Both the position numbers and the translations under genes were made by a program. DNA of 41,098 nt from Nostoc sp. NOS(2021) (lineage in GTDB: Bacteria > Cyanobacteriota > Cyanobacteriia > Cyanobacteriales > Nostocaceae): assembly GCF_017115025.1 (NCBI RefSeq), contig NZ_JABXKM010000346.1:1-41098 (forward strand), read 5' to 3'. Of this stretch, positions 1-8,659 are shown piece after piece. The stretch's first letter is position 1. The number at the start of each line of letters is the position of its first letter. The notes under the pieces are model-generated. The model ran no database searches and was not told the DNA's origin. It saw nothing but the letters and a program-made list of their open reading frames with translations.

Positions 1-340
1 CCCAACCCCCTCCCCGCTCTTCGAGAGGGGGCTATGATAGGGGACTATGATGTACCTCATGTGATTAGGAAACGCTATATACTCTGTAAAAGCAAAAATT
101 TCAGTCCACTTGAGTGGACTTGAGCTATTAGCCTAGAACTTAAGTTCTGGGCGGGATTGCCTGTCTGCGCTACACTTTGATTGTTACAAAAATCTGGGTA
201 ACGACAAGGGTTAGAAGCCTTTAAATACGTGAGAATAACTCAATTCACTGTAATTATTCGATAGATAGAAGCTATTTTTACTACAATATATGTTGACATT
301 ATTAGTAACTTGCTGGGAAAATACGTAAAAAATTAACCTT
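1..340. other. Intergenic region with two perfect palindromes
   Basis: No gene is seen here. Positions 103-120 hold an 8-bp inverted repeat with a 2-base loop (AGTCCACT-TG-AGTGGACT). Positions 135-148 hold a perfect 14-bp palindrome (AGAACTTAAGTTCT). The first 45 bases are C- and G-rich (cccaaccccctcccc, then agaggggg) and resemble the hairpin repeats at 4520-4660 and 35104-35127. The last 100 bases are AT-rich and should hold the promoter of the hydrolase gene that follows. Confidence 0.5.
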
Positions 341-1261
341 ATGATTGACCATAGCAATCGCATAGTGTCTCATAAAGAAGGCACATTTCAAGGTGTTGGA
401 GGACTTGACCTGTATTACCAAAGCTGGCATCCAGAGGGTAAAGTACGGGCAATATTAGCCATTGTGCATGGACTTGGAGGACACAGCGATCGCTACAGTA
501 ATGTGGTTCAGCATTTGATACCCAAACAATATGCTGTCTACGGCTTAGAGTTGCGTGGTCATGGACGCTCACCAGGTCAGCAAGGCTATATCAACGCTTG
601 GAGTGAGTTTCGCGAAGACTTGGGAGCCTTTTTACAGTTAATTCAAACTCAGCAGCCAGGATGCCCAGTTTTTCTCTTGGGTCATAGTTTAGGCGCGGTG
701 ATTGTCTTAGATTACATTCTGCGCTATCCCCAACAAGCATCAGTATTGCAGGGTGCGATCGCTTTAGCGCCAACCTTGGGGAAAGTTGGGGTTTCACCTG
801 TTCGGGTGCTTTTAGGAAAAATGCTTTCACGGGTGTGGCCGCGTTTCACTCTGAATACAGGTATTGACATCAGTGCTGCTTCACGAGATCAGCAGATTTT
901 AGCCGCTTATGTCCAAGATACACTGCGACATACCCGTGCTACTGCCCGTCTAGCTACAGAATTCTTTGCAACAGTTGATTGGATTAATGTTCACGCAGCT
1001 GATTGGCAATTACCATTGTTGATTCTCCACGGTGGCGCAGACCGAGTTGCTTTACCAGAGGGAAGCGATATTTTTTATCAACGGGTAAATTGCAAAGATA
1101 AGCTGAGAATTGAGTATCCCGGAGCCTATCACGAGATTCAAAATGACCTCAATTACCCTGAGGTAATGGCTGATTTGGAAGATTGGTTGGAGCGACACCT
1201 ACCATCTGAGGTGGTGCAGTTAGGACGGGGAAACGCTGAGTTAGAGTTTCCTAATTCTTAG
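341..1261 (+). CDS. Alpha/beta hydrolase, monoacylglycerol lipase-like (serine aminopeptidase S33 type)
   Basis: This 306-residue protein has the full alpha/beta-hydrolase signature. The oxyanion-hole strand is HGLGGH (residues 43-48), the nucleophile elbow is GHSLG (114-118, Ser116), the likely acid is Asp234 in HGGADRV, and the catalytic His is His264 in GAYHEI. The pattern and length match the Hydrolase_4 / lysophospholipase (PldB, monoglyceride lipase) group, which cleaves acyl esters of monoacylglycerols or lysolipids. The real substrate cannot be read from the sequence. No signal peptide or membrane segment is visible, so it is probably cytosolic. It stands alone, with no close neighbour on the same strand. 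The ATG at 341 has no strong Shine-Dalgarno sequence. Confidence 0.85.
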   Translation: MIDHSNRIVSHKEGTFQGVGGLDLYYQSWHPEGKVRAILAIVHGLGGHSDRYSNVVQHLIPKQYAVYGLELRGHGRSPGQQGYINAWSEFREDLGAFLQLIQTQQPGCPVFLLGHSLGAVIVLDYILRYPQQASVLQGAIALAPTLGKVGVSPVRVLLGKMLSRVWPRFTLNTGIDISAASRDQQILAAYVQDTLRHTRATARLATEFFATVDWINVHAADWQLPLLILHGGADRVALPEGSDIFYQRVNCKDKLRIEYPGAYHEIQNDLNYPEVMADLEDWLERHLPSEVVQLGRGNAELEFPNS

Positions 1262-1599
1262 CAGTCTAATTCACCTTTGCAAAGTATAAGTAGACTCAAA
1301 ATTATACCGAGTTGTAGTTTGATAAAACCTGTATAGTGCTATGTCAGCAACCAGTACATGGAATTGATTCTGTTGAACTATTGAATAAACTGGATTTTAG
1401 AAGAGCTGTAGTGAGACTTATGTGTCAATAAATCTTTACAAAAAAGCAAATTATTAGTTTAGTTAGTTACACTATGCTCACGTATTTTACACTACGGCAA
1501 ATCACGCACGGTTAATTAAGACTATGTGGTTGTTAGAACTTCGTTAATAGATCGATAGTACAAATTCTTTCACATTACACAATAAATGGCAGTTAGCTT
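1262..1599. other. Intergenic region, no gene seen
   Basis: This AT-rich spacer lies between the hydrolase and the ParA-like gene. I see no convincing open frame, RNA gene or strong hairpin. It presumably holds the promoter of the ParA-like gene. Confidence 0.4.
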
Positions 1600-2634
1600 A
1601 TGACGAAGATAATCTCAATTTTTAACAATAAAGGCGGAGTAGGGAAAACAACTATTCTCTGGAATCTTGCAGACGCAATAGCACGAAAGGAAAAGCGTGT
1701 ACTGATGGTTGACTTTGACCCACAGTGTAATCTGTCTTTAGCTGTATTGGGCACCGACACCTTTACTAAAACATTACCAACTCAAAATGTACCCTATGGA
1801 ACTACCATCCGCGCCTACCTACAAAGATTTTTGCAAAATACAGGTGGATTTGAGTTTTTCAGCCACAAAGGACCTCATACGCACTCAAATGCAGAGATTA
1901 TAGCTGGCGACTTTTGGCTAAACGTTTACTCAGAATCGCTAAGTGTTGGTTCTGATTTGCTTACAGGTACTGGTGTAGCTAAGTATGTTGTACTGCGCGA
2001 CCTGATTGACTTTGCGAATAAAAGAAACGGCGTAGAAGACTCCTATGACTACGCATTGATTGACCTACCTCCCTCTTTTGGTGCTTTAGTTAGAGCTGCG
2101 CTATACTCATCTGATTATTTCATTGTTCCATGCACATCCGACACTTTCAGCGCATACTGTGTTGGGTTGATAGGTGAAATGCTCCCTGGTTTCTTTCAGG
2201 ATTGGGGCAGTGGTTTTAAGCGATTTAAGTCTTCTAACCCCTATCTGACTCAGTATGACCAATTAGGCTCTCCGAAATTTGCAGGGTGGATTTTTAACGG
2301 TTTCGATACTCGAAATAACCAATTAGTGAAGGCAGATCAAATTCACCACGATAAAATTTCTGATTCAATTAGAACGGATCTTATTCCAAGACTAAATGGT
2401 AATCTGTGTCAGGGACTTCCAAATAATTACCAGATTGGAGAAATTGAGGACATGAATGTCTTAGTTCAAAACAGTATTTGGCAAAATGTGCCCGTTTCTC
2501 AACTTGAAAAATTCCGCCCGATGAAAACATTGCAAGGTAGCGGAAACTGGGCTTGGAAACAGCTAGAACAGATTTCTCTTCTTAGAGATCACTTTAGAGA
2601 AATAGCCGATAATATAATCAAATATTGCATTTAG
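1600..2634 (+). CDS. Orphan ParA/Soj-family ATPase
   Basis: This 344-residue P-loop ATPase of the ParA/MinD superfamily has the deviant Walker A motif KGGVGKTT at residues 11-18, including the signature Lys11. The A' motif VDFDP lies near residues 38-42 and the Walker B strand ALIDLPP has Asp155. Family members dimerise on ATP, bind DNA non-specifically and partition plasmids, chromosomes or protein assemblies such as carboxysomes (McdA). No ParB, McdB-like or centromere-like gene lies beside it, so its cargo is unknown. At 344 residues it is longer than a minimal Soj protein (about 250); the extra sequence lies between the A' and B motifs and at the C-terminus. The start follows a short AT-rich leader without a clear Shine-Dalgarno sequence. 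Confidence 0.85.
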   Translation: MTKIISIFNNKGGVGKTTILWNLADAIARKEKRVLMVDFDPQCNLSLAVLGTDTFTKTLPTQNVPYGTTIRAYLQRFLQNTGGFEFFSHKGPHTHSNAEIIAGDFWLNVYSESLSVGSDLLTGTGVAKYVVLRDLIDFANKRNGVEDSYDYALIDLPPSFGALVRAALYSSDYFIVPCTSDTFSAYCVGLIGEMLPGFFQDWGSGFKRFKSSNPYLTQYDQLGSPKFAGWIFNGFDTRNNQLVKADQIHHDKISDSIRTDLIPRLNGNLCQGLPNNYQIGEIEDMNVLVQNSIWQNVPVSQLEKFRPMKTLQGSGNWAWKQLEQISLLRDHFREIADNIIKYCI

Positions 2635-2770
2635 AAATCATTTGTATTGTCATTCTTCCTTTGGAGTAAGTTTCCCCGCGAAATCCAAAACTTCCAGACC
2701 CATTGTACTAAGTAAAGTTTTCAATATGATTGATCGCATCCACTTCTATCAAACAGGCTAAGATACAGAG

Positions 2771-3100
2771 TTAGTTATTTACATGATCTGAAAAATATGT
2801 TACTGATGATTGAAAGTTTTTTCCAACCAAGATAGGTTCACCCTTTACTGCTCCCCGGCTAAGAGTACAAATCTTATAAAGGTTTTCACACTCAAAGATT
2901 GCCAGAACTAGCTCTTTCCCAGTTTGGTAAGAAGGTGGTAAAGGTTTTCCTACCTCGCATTCCATATCAGTTTCGTTGTCACGCCACTGTAACTTCCAAA
3001 TACGTTTTTCGGTTATTGGTGCTTTGAGAGACTGAGCGATCGCACTATATACCTGCTCTGCTTTAATATTATCCTTAGCTGCTGGCACAAAAAACTTCAT
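2771..3100 (-). CDS. Conserved-looking hypothetical protein, 109 residues
   Basis: I do not recognise this family. The product is a soluble 109-residue protein with no membrane segment or signal peptide and a mixed alpha/beta pattern: MKFFVPAA at the N-terminus, a Trp-rich strand (IWKLQWRD) in the middle and a Cys-containing segment (FECENLYKIC). It lies 50 bases downstream of the SDR gene on the same strand, so it may be the last gene of a GNAT-SDR-hypothetical operon. The codon pattern looks real and there is no competing frame. Function unknown. Confidence 0.6.
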   Translation of the reverse strand: MKFFVPAAKDNIKAEQVYSAIAQSLKAPITEKRIWKLQWRDNETDMECEVGKPLPPSYQTGKELVLAIFECENLYKICTLSRGAVKGEPILVGKNFQSSVTYFSDHVNN

Positions 3101-3150
3101 AGGCTTTGGTTACAAGTAACGTGAGTTTCACTAGCACCAGCGTAACGCAC

Positions 3151-3921
3151 TTACCAAGGCAATCTGCTTCCATTCCATGAGAAAAACTGTCCACTATCGC
3201 CTTCTTGAAGCTGTTCAATCACAGCCAATAATTGGGTAGCAGTACGTTCCACTGAAAATAATTGTTCCGCAGGTACATTTACCTGGAAAGGACGGGAAAG
3301 GCGGGTATCAGTTGTACCAGGATGCAATGTCACTATTAATGCTTTAGGACAACTTCTTTTATACTCAATTGCCGCAGTTCGCATCAACATATTGAGTGCT
3401 GCTTTAGAAGCGCGATAGCCATACCATCCACCAAGCTGGTTATCGCCAATACTACCCAATTTAGCAGAAATAGTGGCAAACACGCTGCGTTCTCCATGAC
3501 GAAACAGAGGCAATAGATGTTTAGCCAACAAGACAGCACCAACACTATTTATCTGAAAGTAGCGCAGCAAATTTTCTGAATTGATCTGTCTTAAGCTTTT
3601 TTCAGGTTGCAAAGTATCTTCATGCAGCAGTCCTACACAGTTAACTACTAAATGCAGTTTGTCAACTTGGGCACGTATTTTTTGAACAGCTTCAACAATC
3701 TGCGATTCGTCAGTAATATCCATCGCCAGACAAATTAATCGCTCAGAATGTTCGGCTGCAAGAGCTATTAAATCAGAAGCTAATTCCGGTTGACGAGAAG
3801 TTGCATAAACTTTGGCTATTCTGTCATCTTGTAGCAATTTTTTCACAAAACCTAAACCAATACCTTGGCTGGCTCCTACAATCAATGCGTTGACAGGATT
3901 AATTTCATCGATAAAAGACAT
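3151..3921 (-). CDS. Short-chain dehydrogenase/reductase (SDR), CsgA-like
   Basis: This classical SDR has 256 residues. The Rossmann nucleotide-binding loop GASQGIG is at residues 16-22, NCVG at 94-97 is the NNAG-like motif, Asn125 is the structural Asn, and the catalytic pair is Tyr169-x3-Lys173 in YRASK with a Ser near 152-157. An NAD(P)H-dependent oxidoreductase role is therefore well supported. The substrate is not known. The overall form resembles the CsgA-like SDR group found in many cyanobacteria. The gene starts only 6 bases after the stop of the upstream GNAT gene, so the two are almost certainly co-transcribed. Confidence 0.85.
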   Translation of the reverse strand: MSFIDEINPVNALIVGASQGIGLGFVKKLLQDDRIAKVYATSRQPELASDLIALAAEHSERLICLAMDITDESQIVEAVQKIRAQVDKLHLVVNCVGLLHEDTLQPEKSLRQINSENLLRYFQINSVGAVLLAKHLLPLFRHGERSVFATISAKLGSIGDNQLGGWYGYRASKAALNMLMRTAAIEYKRSCPKALIVTLHPGTTDTRLSRPFQVNVPAEQLFSVERTATQLLAVIEQLQEGDSGQFFSWNGSRLPW

Positions 3922-3927
3922 ATGAAT

Positions 3928-4431
3928 TTAGCTTACTTGTGGAGGTATTTCATATTCGTAGCGAGAGACAAAACAAGTACCAACTTGTCTGTCGCTGTGA
4001 TGACGGAAACCAAAGCCTTCATATATCGCTCTTAGGCGCGATCGCGAAGCTTCACAATCTAGACGTAAATAATGTCTACCAAGTGTTTGTGTATGCTTGA
4101 CTGCCCAAGTAAGCAGTGCTGAAGAGACTTTACCACCAGAGTAATCTCGTCGAACTGCAAAGCGATGTACAAATGCTGACTCCTCCTGAGAAATGTCAGG
4201 CCAGAAAAGTAAATCTTCTAGCTGAAACTTGATTGTACCAGCTGGTTTACCTGCCCATTCCGCAATAAAAAACAAGCCGTTAGCAACATCTTTAGAGATA
4301 CTTTCTGGTGAAACTTCGCTATCACGCCACAGAGGTACACCACGCTGCTGGAGCCACAAAGTTGCTTCTAACAATATATCCGAGACTATCACCGTATCTT
4401 GTATGGTTGCTTGGCGAATTGAGATGTACAT
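3928..4431 (-). CDS. GNAT-family N-acetyltransferase
   Basis: This 167-residue protein has the single-domain GNAT layout. It opens with IRQATIQD, typical of these folds. A central strand (FIAEWAGKPAGTIKF) is followed by the acyl-CoA-binding strand and loop (HRFAVRRDYSGGKVSSALL, the R/Q-x-x-G-x-G/A region). A late segment (LRLDCEASRSRLRAIYEGFGF) matches the usual C-terminal N-x-x-x-x-x-x-Y-E-x-x-G-F motif. It should transfer an acetyl group from acetyl-CoA to an amine. The substrate is unknown. It is the first gene of a probable operon with the SDR gene downstream. Confidence 0.82.
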   Translation of the reverse strand: MYISIRQATIQDTVIVSDILLEATLWLQQRGVPLWRDSEVSPESISKDVANGLFFIAEWAGKPAGTIKFQLEDLLFWPDISQEESAFVHRFAVRRDYSGGKVSSALLTWAVKHTQTLGRHYLRLDCEASRSRLRAIYEGFGFRHHSDRQVGTCFVSRYEYEIPPQVS

Positions 4432-4519
4432 TTAGTTATCAATTGCAGGTTGAGTTGACCAATAGTGAAACTTCATAAAGATTACTATAAATGTTGGGTT
4501 GCATTTTGCTTTTGGCAAT

Positions 4520-4660
4520 GTAACGCCGTGTACAACTTTCTCTCAAACCTAACCCCCAACCCCTTCCCTACAAGGGAAGGGGAGTAAGAATCAAAGCCTC
4601 TCTCCCTGTGGGGGAGAGGAATGGAAGTGGGGTTTCAAGAATAAGTTGCACATCGTGTAA
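4520..4660. repeat. Dispersed hairpin repeat in the spacer downstream of mnmE
   Basis: The stretch has two nested inverted repeats: CCCCTTCCCT-acA-AGGGAAGGGG around 4559-4581, and CTCTCCC-tgtg-GGGAGAG around 4602-4619. Related pyrimidine/purine hairpins occur at 1-45 and 35104-35127 in this window. From general knowledge, such 'aacccccaacccc' hairpin blocks recur between genes in Nostoc-type genomes. It may act as a two-way transcription terminator between the GNAT promoter region and the end of mnmE. Confidence 0.6.
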
Positions 4661-4668
4661 TGTACCCT

Positions 4669-6063
4669 TTATTTACCAATACAAAACTTGCTAAAAATCC
4701 TATCTAAAACTGATTCTGTTACTTCCTCTCCGGTAATTTCTCCTAGTGCTTGAATCGCACCTCGTAAGTCAATAGTCCAAAAATCAAGAGGGAACTGCTC
4801 GGCAATTGTTGCTTGTACTTGTTCCAAAGAGATTTTAGCTTGAGTTAAGGCTGCTGCTTGCCTTTGATTGATGGCTAAATCCATATCAGCAGCTTGCACT
4901 TTTCCTGCTTGGACTATCTCTAAAATTGCTGTTTCTAAAGCATCAATACCTTGATTTTGGGCTGCTACTGTGACAATTTTAGATTTGGGATTTGGGATTT
5001 TAGATTGAAGAGTTTTTCTTTCGCTTTCTTCTACTAAATCGATTTTGTTAATTACTAGAATCAACGGACGATGTTGCACTTGTTCGTAAATTTCTTGATC
5101 GCCTTCTGTCCACCCAGCTGAAGCATCGATGGTAAGCAAGACTAAATCTGCTGCATTGGCAGCACGACGCGATCGCTCGACACCAATTTTTTCCACTTGG
5201 TCTGTTGTTTCCCGAATCCCCGCAGTATCTAGCACTTGCACGGGAATTCCCCCGACAACCAACTGGGATTCCACCACATCGCGGGTTGTACCTGGTAAAT
5301 CAGTGACGATCGCGCGATCGCTCCGGCTCCAAGCGTTCAATAAGCTGGACTTCCCCACATTCGGACGCCCTACAATTGCCACTTTTAAACCAGTCCGTAG
5401 CAACTCACCTTTATCTTTAGTTTCTATTAAGCTAGTGATTTCTGCGGCAATTTTCTCGATTTCTGATATGATTGCTTTATCATCCAACAGAGGAAGGTCT
5501 TCCTCAAAATCGATTCGAGCTTCGATTTCTGCCAAAATATCCAAACAGTTAGCGCGTAACTGCCGGATTGGATGAGCTAATTTTCCCTGTAAACCAGCTA
5601 AGGCAGTTTGGGCAGCTTGGGGCGATCGCGCTCCCACTAAATCAGCTATACCTTCGGCTTGAGTTAAATCCAATCGTCCATTCAAAAAGGCGCGGAGAGT
5701 AAATTCTCCCGGTTGCGCTAACCTTGCCCCATTTTCCAAACACAGTTGTAACACCTGCTGCACTGCCATAATTCCCCCGTGGCAATGGAATTCCACTACA
5801 TCTTCACGGGTGTAAGAACGGGGTGCTTTCATGATCAGCAACAGGGCTTCATCCACCAGTTGTTGCGTCTGGGGATGGCGAATGTAACCGTAGAGAATCT
5901 GGTGAGTTTCCCAAACTTGTCGCCCTGGTGCATGAAAGAGAGTTTGAGCTAGAGCCATTGCTTGGGAACCCGACACCCTCACAATGCCAACGCTACCCTG
6001 TTGGGGAACAACAGCAGTGGCGATCGCAGCGATGGTTCCAGTAGTGGCAAAAACTTCTGACAT
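4669..6063 (-). CDS. mnmE: tRNA modification GTPase MnmE (TrmE)
   Basis: MnmE works with MnmG to put the carboxymethylaminomethyl group on U34 of certain tRNAs. This 464-residue protein is the normal length. The N-terminal folate-binding domain (about 1-120) is followed by the helical domain with an inserted G domain: G1 GRPNVGKS at 232-239, G2 around Thr258-260 (PGTTRD), G3 DTAG at 279-282 and G4 NKID at 339-342. The C-terminus ends in the essential FCIGK, whose Cys is catalytic. The segment [10 protein letters not shown] after G4 (354-363) is encoded by a heptanucleotide repeat and looks like an in-frame repeat insertion. It stands alone, with its promoter in the 6064-6340 spacer. Confidence 0.97.
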   Translation of the reverse strand: MSEVFATTGTIAAIATAVVPQQGSVGIVRVSGSQAMALAQTLFHAPGRQVWETHQILYGYIRHPQTQQLVDEALLLIMKAPRSYTREDVVEFHCHGGIMAVQQVLQLCLENGARLAQPGEFTLRAFLNGRLDLTQAEGIADLVGARSPQAAQTALAGLQGKLAHPIRQLRANCLDILAEIEARIDFEEDLPLLDDKAIISEIEKIAAEITSLIETKDKGELLRTGLKVAIVGRPNVGKSSLLNAWSRSDRAIVTDLPGTTRDVVESQLVVGGIPVQVLDTAGIRETTDQVEKIGVERSRRAANAADLVLLTIDASAGWTEGDQEIYEQVQHRPLILVINKIDLVEESERKTLQSKIPNPKSKIVTVAAQNQGIDALETAILEIVQAGKVQAADMDLAINQRQAAALTQAKISLEQVQATIAEQFPLDFWTIDLRGAIQALGEITGEEVTESVLDRIFSKFCIGK

Positions 6064-6204
6064 GAGCGCGCTTTATAAGAGTGAGAAGTCAAAATCATAA
6101 CTCATCTGATAACTTTCTAAATGGTAGATATTTAAACTAATCAGATGGCAACTTACAAGGTAAAATTTACCTGGAGGGTGAAAATCATAACTCGGAACTT
6201 ATAA

Positions 6205-6307
6205 CAGATTTTAAGGAAAGTGAAGTACACAACGATTCGTCCCAAAGCGAGGTATAAACCCTGTTTTACTTCTGAATTCTGGATTCTGAATTCTGAATTC
6301 TGCTGTA
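6205..6307. repeat. Dispersed non-coding repeat, copy A
   Basis: A block of about 100 bases is shared, in the same orientation, with 37994-38099. Both run CAGATTT, then AAGGAA, TGAA, TACACAA, CAAAG, GTATAA, GTTTTACTTCTGAATTCTG, and end in reiterated TGAATTC heptamer-like units. It lies just upstream of the small gene at 6345, so it could form part of that gene's leader. No reading frame is conserved between the copies. Confidence 0.7.
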
Positions 6308-6344
6308 TAACTTATAACTCATAACTTTTAGAGAGGAATTTACT

Positions 6345-6545
6345 GTGGAGCAAAAAATTAACTGCGCCCAAGCCTGCGTTAACGGTTGTGTTTTAGGGAA
6401 TCAATGCCCCAATATCGAGTTTAGAGAGGCCGCTGCAAAGTTTATTCAAGAGACTCCCTTAGACAAAATGTTGGAGTTGGCACAAGAACGTCTGCGGAAA
6501 AAAATGACGGAACCACCAAAATGGGTTTTTCCTGAAGATCCATAG
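6345..6545 (+). CDS. Small Cys-rich hypothetical protein, 66 residues, GTG start
   Basis: The GTG at 6345 follows GAGAGGAATTTACT, a good Shine-Dalgarno sequence, which supports this small frame. The product has four Cys in its first 21 residues (7, 11, 15 and 21; NCAQACVNGCVLGNQC), then an acidic/basic helix, then a Trp/Pro tail (EPPKWVFPEDP). The Cys spacing (C-x3-C-x3-C-x5-C) could bind a metal or an iron-sulfur cluster, but I do not recognise a named family. It resembles short conserved hypothetical proteins of cyanobacteria. It is not in an obvious operon; the next gene downstream is on the other strand. Confidence 0.65.
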   Translation: MEQKINCAQACVNGCVLGNQCPNIEFREAAAKFIQETPLDKMLELAQERLRKKMTEPPKWVFPEDP

Positions 6546-6583
6546 CATTCGCGCCAACAGGCACAAGCAAGACAGCGCGGAGG

Positions 6584-7252
6584 TTAAATAGTATCTGGAT
6601 CTATATTTAATTCTCGCAGTTTTGCCGCCAAGCGATCGCTGCGTTGCTTCTGCTGTTGTGCCACTTCTTCCGGTGTCGGAACCAGTTCTCCTTCAGGAGT
6701 GTAAAAGCGTAAATTTTCTTGATAAACCCCTAAATATAAACCTAATTGTTGACTCCACAACCAGCCTTGGGGATTTGGTTCCAGCAGTTGATATTTACCA
6801 TCAAGCAAATGATACCCTGAAAATTCTAAGGTTTCCGGGTCAAACCAGAAATAATCTGGTGTGCGAAAGATATCTTGGTAAATTTGTTTTTTTAAGCCTT
6901 TATCAGTCTCGCCTGTGCTATCCGAGAGGATTTCTATAATTAGATTGGGATATTTGCCATCTTCTTCCCAAACAACCCAGCTTTTACGGTGTTTGCGTTC
7001 AGTCCCCAGCACTACAAAAAAATCTGGCCCCCGGAAGTTTTCTGATTTGCACTGGCGTGGACTGTAGTAAATAGTGAGATTACCCGATGCATAAAAGTCA
7101 TTACGATTTTGCCACAACCACTCCAAGCATTGAATCAGCAGTGTCATTTGTAGCCGATGCAAGTCAGTTTCCAAAGGCGGTTCGTCACTATATAAGTTCC
7201 CTGGCGGAAATATAACATCTTTTGAAACTTGAAAATCTTTGGTGACAGACAT
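6584..7252 (-). CDS. Uma2-family (DUF820) PD-(D/E)xK nuclease-like protein
   Basis: This 222-residue protein has the marks of the cyanobacterial Uma2/DUF820 family, which has a restriction-endonuclease-like fold. The core strand is PDFFVVLG, then PNLIIEILSDST with the catalytic-type Glu, then a D-x-x-x-K helix (DKGLKKQIYQD) and the family Tyr/Phe-rich segment (DYFWFDPETLEFSGYHL). The C-terminal end EEVAQQQKQRSDRLAAKLRELNIDPD is a short coiled coil typical of these proteins. The physiological role of Uma2 proteins is unknown, although they are often present in tens of copies per genome. It is more distant from the two copies at 23.5 and 26.3 kb than those are from each other. Confidence 0.85.
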   Translation of the reverse strand: MSVTKDFQVSKDVIFPPGNLYSDEPPLETDLHRLQMTLLIQCLEWLWQNRNDFYASGNLTIYYSPRQCKSENFRGPDFFVVLGTERKHRKSWVVWEEDGKYPNLIIEILSDSTGETDKGLKKQIYQDIFRTPDYFWFDPETLEFSGYHLLDGKYQLLEPNPQGWLWSQQLGLYLGVYQENLRFYTPEGELVPTPEEVAQQQKQRSDRLAAKLRELNIDPDTI

Positions 7253-7378
7253 AGCGGCAAGTGTCTCAGTGCTATAAGTTTAGCGTAGCAGTGAGGAGCG
7301 TAGACGTGCAGCAAGCAATTTGTCAGTATATATCTCAGGTATTATAAGGTATTCCTGTAAGCATATAAACATGAATCA

Positions 7379-8659
7379 ATGAGACAACTCAGACTTTTTG
7401 AGTATGAACCGTCTAAAGAAAAGCTCCCAACCAATCTGACAACAAATCGTCATCCTATACACAGATGGTTCAACTTCATAGCTGGCTTTTCTCCAGAGTT
7501 CGTGAGTTCGTGCATTCAAGAATCTGGCCTAACAGCAGATGAGATGCTTATCGATCCATTTTCAGGTTTATCTACCTCCCTTGTACAGGCCAACTTTCAT
7601 GGTATATCCTCTGTTGGTTTTGAGGCTCACCCTTTTTTCTACGATATTTCGCTTGCTAAAATATTCCCCCCTACTTGCACACAGCAGGTAGATACCATCG
7701 AAAAAATTTGTCGATTTATTGAACCGTATACTAGTGATATTGCAGAAGTTTGGACAACAGATGCTGCGCTTTTTTTAGTAAAACTTTTCCCAGAGCAAGA
7801 ATTGCGGCTTTTAGCATCTGCTCTTATGCTTGAAAATCAAATTGGATCTACTGAACGTCCGCTTTATCGTCTAATTATTTCTCGCGTACTTGAACTCACA
7901 TCTGGCTCTCAAACAGATGGAATTTACAAAGCTCCTACTAGTCAGAAGAAATCAACACCGTATCAAATTGCTCTCCAAAAAGTTTGTGATGATATTAGAG
8001 ACGACATTAAATTGCTAGGAAACAGGTTTAAACCAAGAGCAAAATTGCATTTTATTAGTTCTGAAACAATGAATACTCTGGAAGATGAAAGCTGTTCTCT
8101 ATGCATCACTTCACCACCTTATCTCAACAATTTTGACTTTGCTGAGATGACAAGGATGCAACTTTATTTTTGGTGTTATGCTGGCTCATGGCGTGAGATT
8201 ACAGAACGAGTGCGTCGGCGATTAATTGTTAATACCACAACTGCCCCAACTGACCTCAAACAGAATCAAAATATATTTATAGAAGCTATATCAGCAAATG
8301 TTCAATCTTCATTACAACCACTAGTTAATGAGCTTAAGCAACAAAGAAAACTGAGAAATGGCAAGAAAGACTATTACCTACTTGTATATCCTTACTTTGG
8401 ACAAATGCAGCGAGTCTTTCAAGAATTAAAAAGGGTTTTACGACCTCAGAGCCACGTTCATATTGTTGTAGCAGATGCAGCACTTTACGGAGTTCATATC
8501 CAGACGGAAAAGTTATTATCTCAGATAATGGAGGAAAATGGATTTGAGATTTTAACAATCGAAACCTTGCGGACACGAGGGAGTCGCTGGGTTTTAGAAA
8601 AACGGCAAGGTATCGACAAACCTCTTGGAGAATTTCATATACATGCAAGACGAATTTGA
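7379..8659 (+). CDS. DNA methyltransferase, N4-cytosine/N6-adenine type (restriction-modification)
   Basis: This 426-residue protein has the two landmark motifs of SAM-dependent amino-methyltransferases acting on DNA. The SAM-binding motif I is DPFSG at 59-63, followed by a strand ending VGFEAHP, and the catalytic motif IV is SPPY at 245-248 in CITSPPYLNNFDF. SPPY, rather than DPPY, favours N4-cytosine methylation. The order I then IV, with about 180 residues between, is unlike the commonest beta-class layout. The C-terminal motifs (RVLRPQSHVHIVVADA) fit the same fold. The following gene overlaps its 3' end, which suggests a restriction-modification operon. The target site cannot be read from the sequence. 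Confidence 0.82.
   Translation: MRQLRLFEYEPSKEKLPTNLTTNRHPIHRWFNFIAGFSPEFVSSCIQESGLTADEMLIDPFSGLSTSLVQANFHGISSVGFEAHPFFYDISLAKIFPPTCTQQVDTIEKICRFIEPYTSDIAEVWTTDAALFLVKLFPEQELRLLASALMLENQIGSTERPLYRLIISRVLELTSGSQTDGIYKAPTSQKKSTPYQIALQKVCDDIRDDIKLLGNRFKPRAKLHFISSETMNTLEDESCSLCITSPPYLNNFDFAEMTRMQLYFWCYAGSWREITERVRRRLIVNTTTAPTDLKQNQNIFIEAISANVQSSLQPLVNELKQQRKLRNGKKDYYLLVYPYFGQMQRVFQELKRVLRPQSHVHIVVADAALYGVHIQTEKLLSQIMEENGFEILTIETLRTRGSRWVLEKRQGIDKPLGEFHIHARRI

Noticed and set aside
7370..7381. ATG at 7370 as methyltransferase start or a controller-protein gene
   Set aside because: It reads only ATG-AAT-CAA-TGA, three codons, and is out of frame with the methyltransferase.
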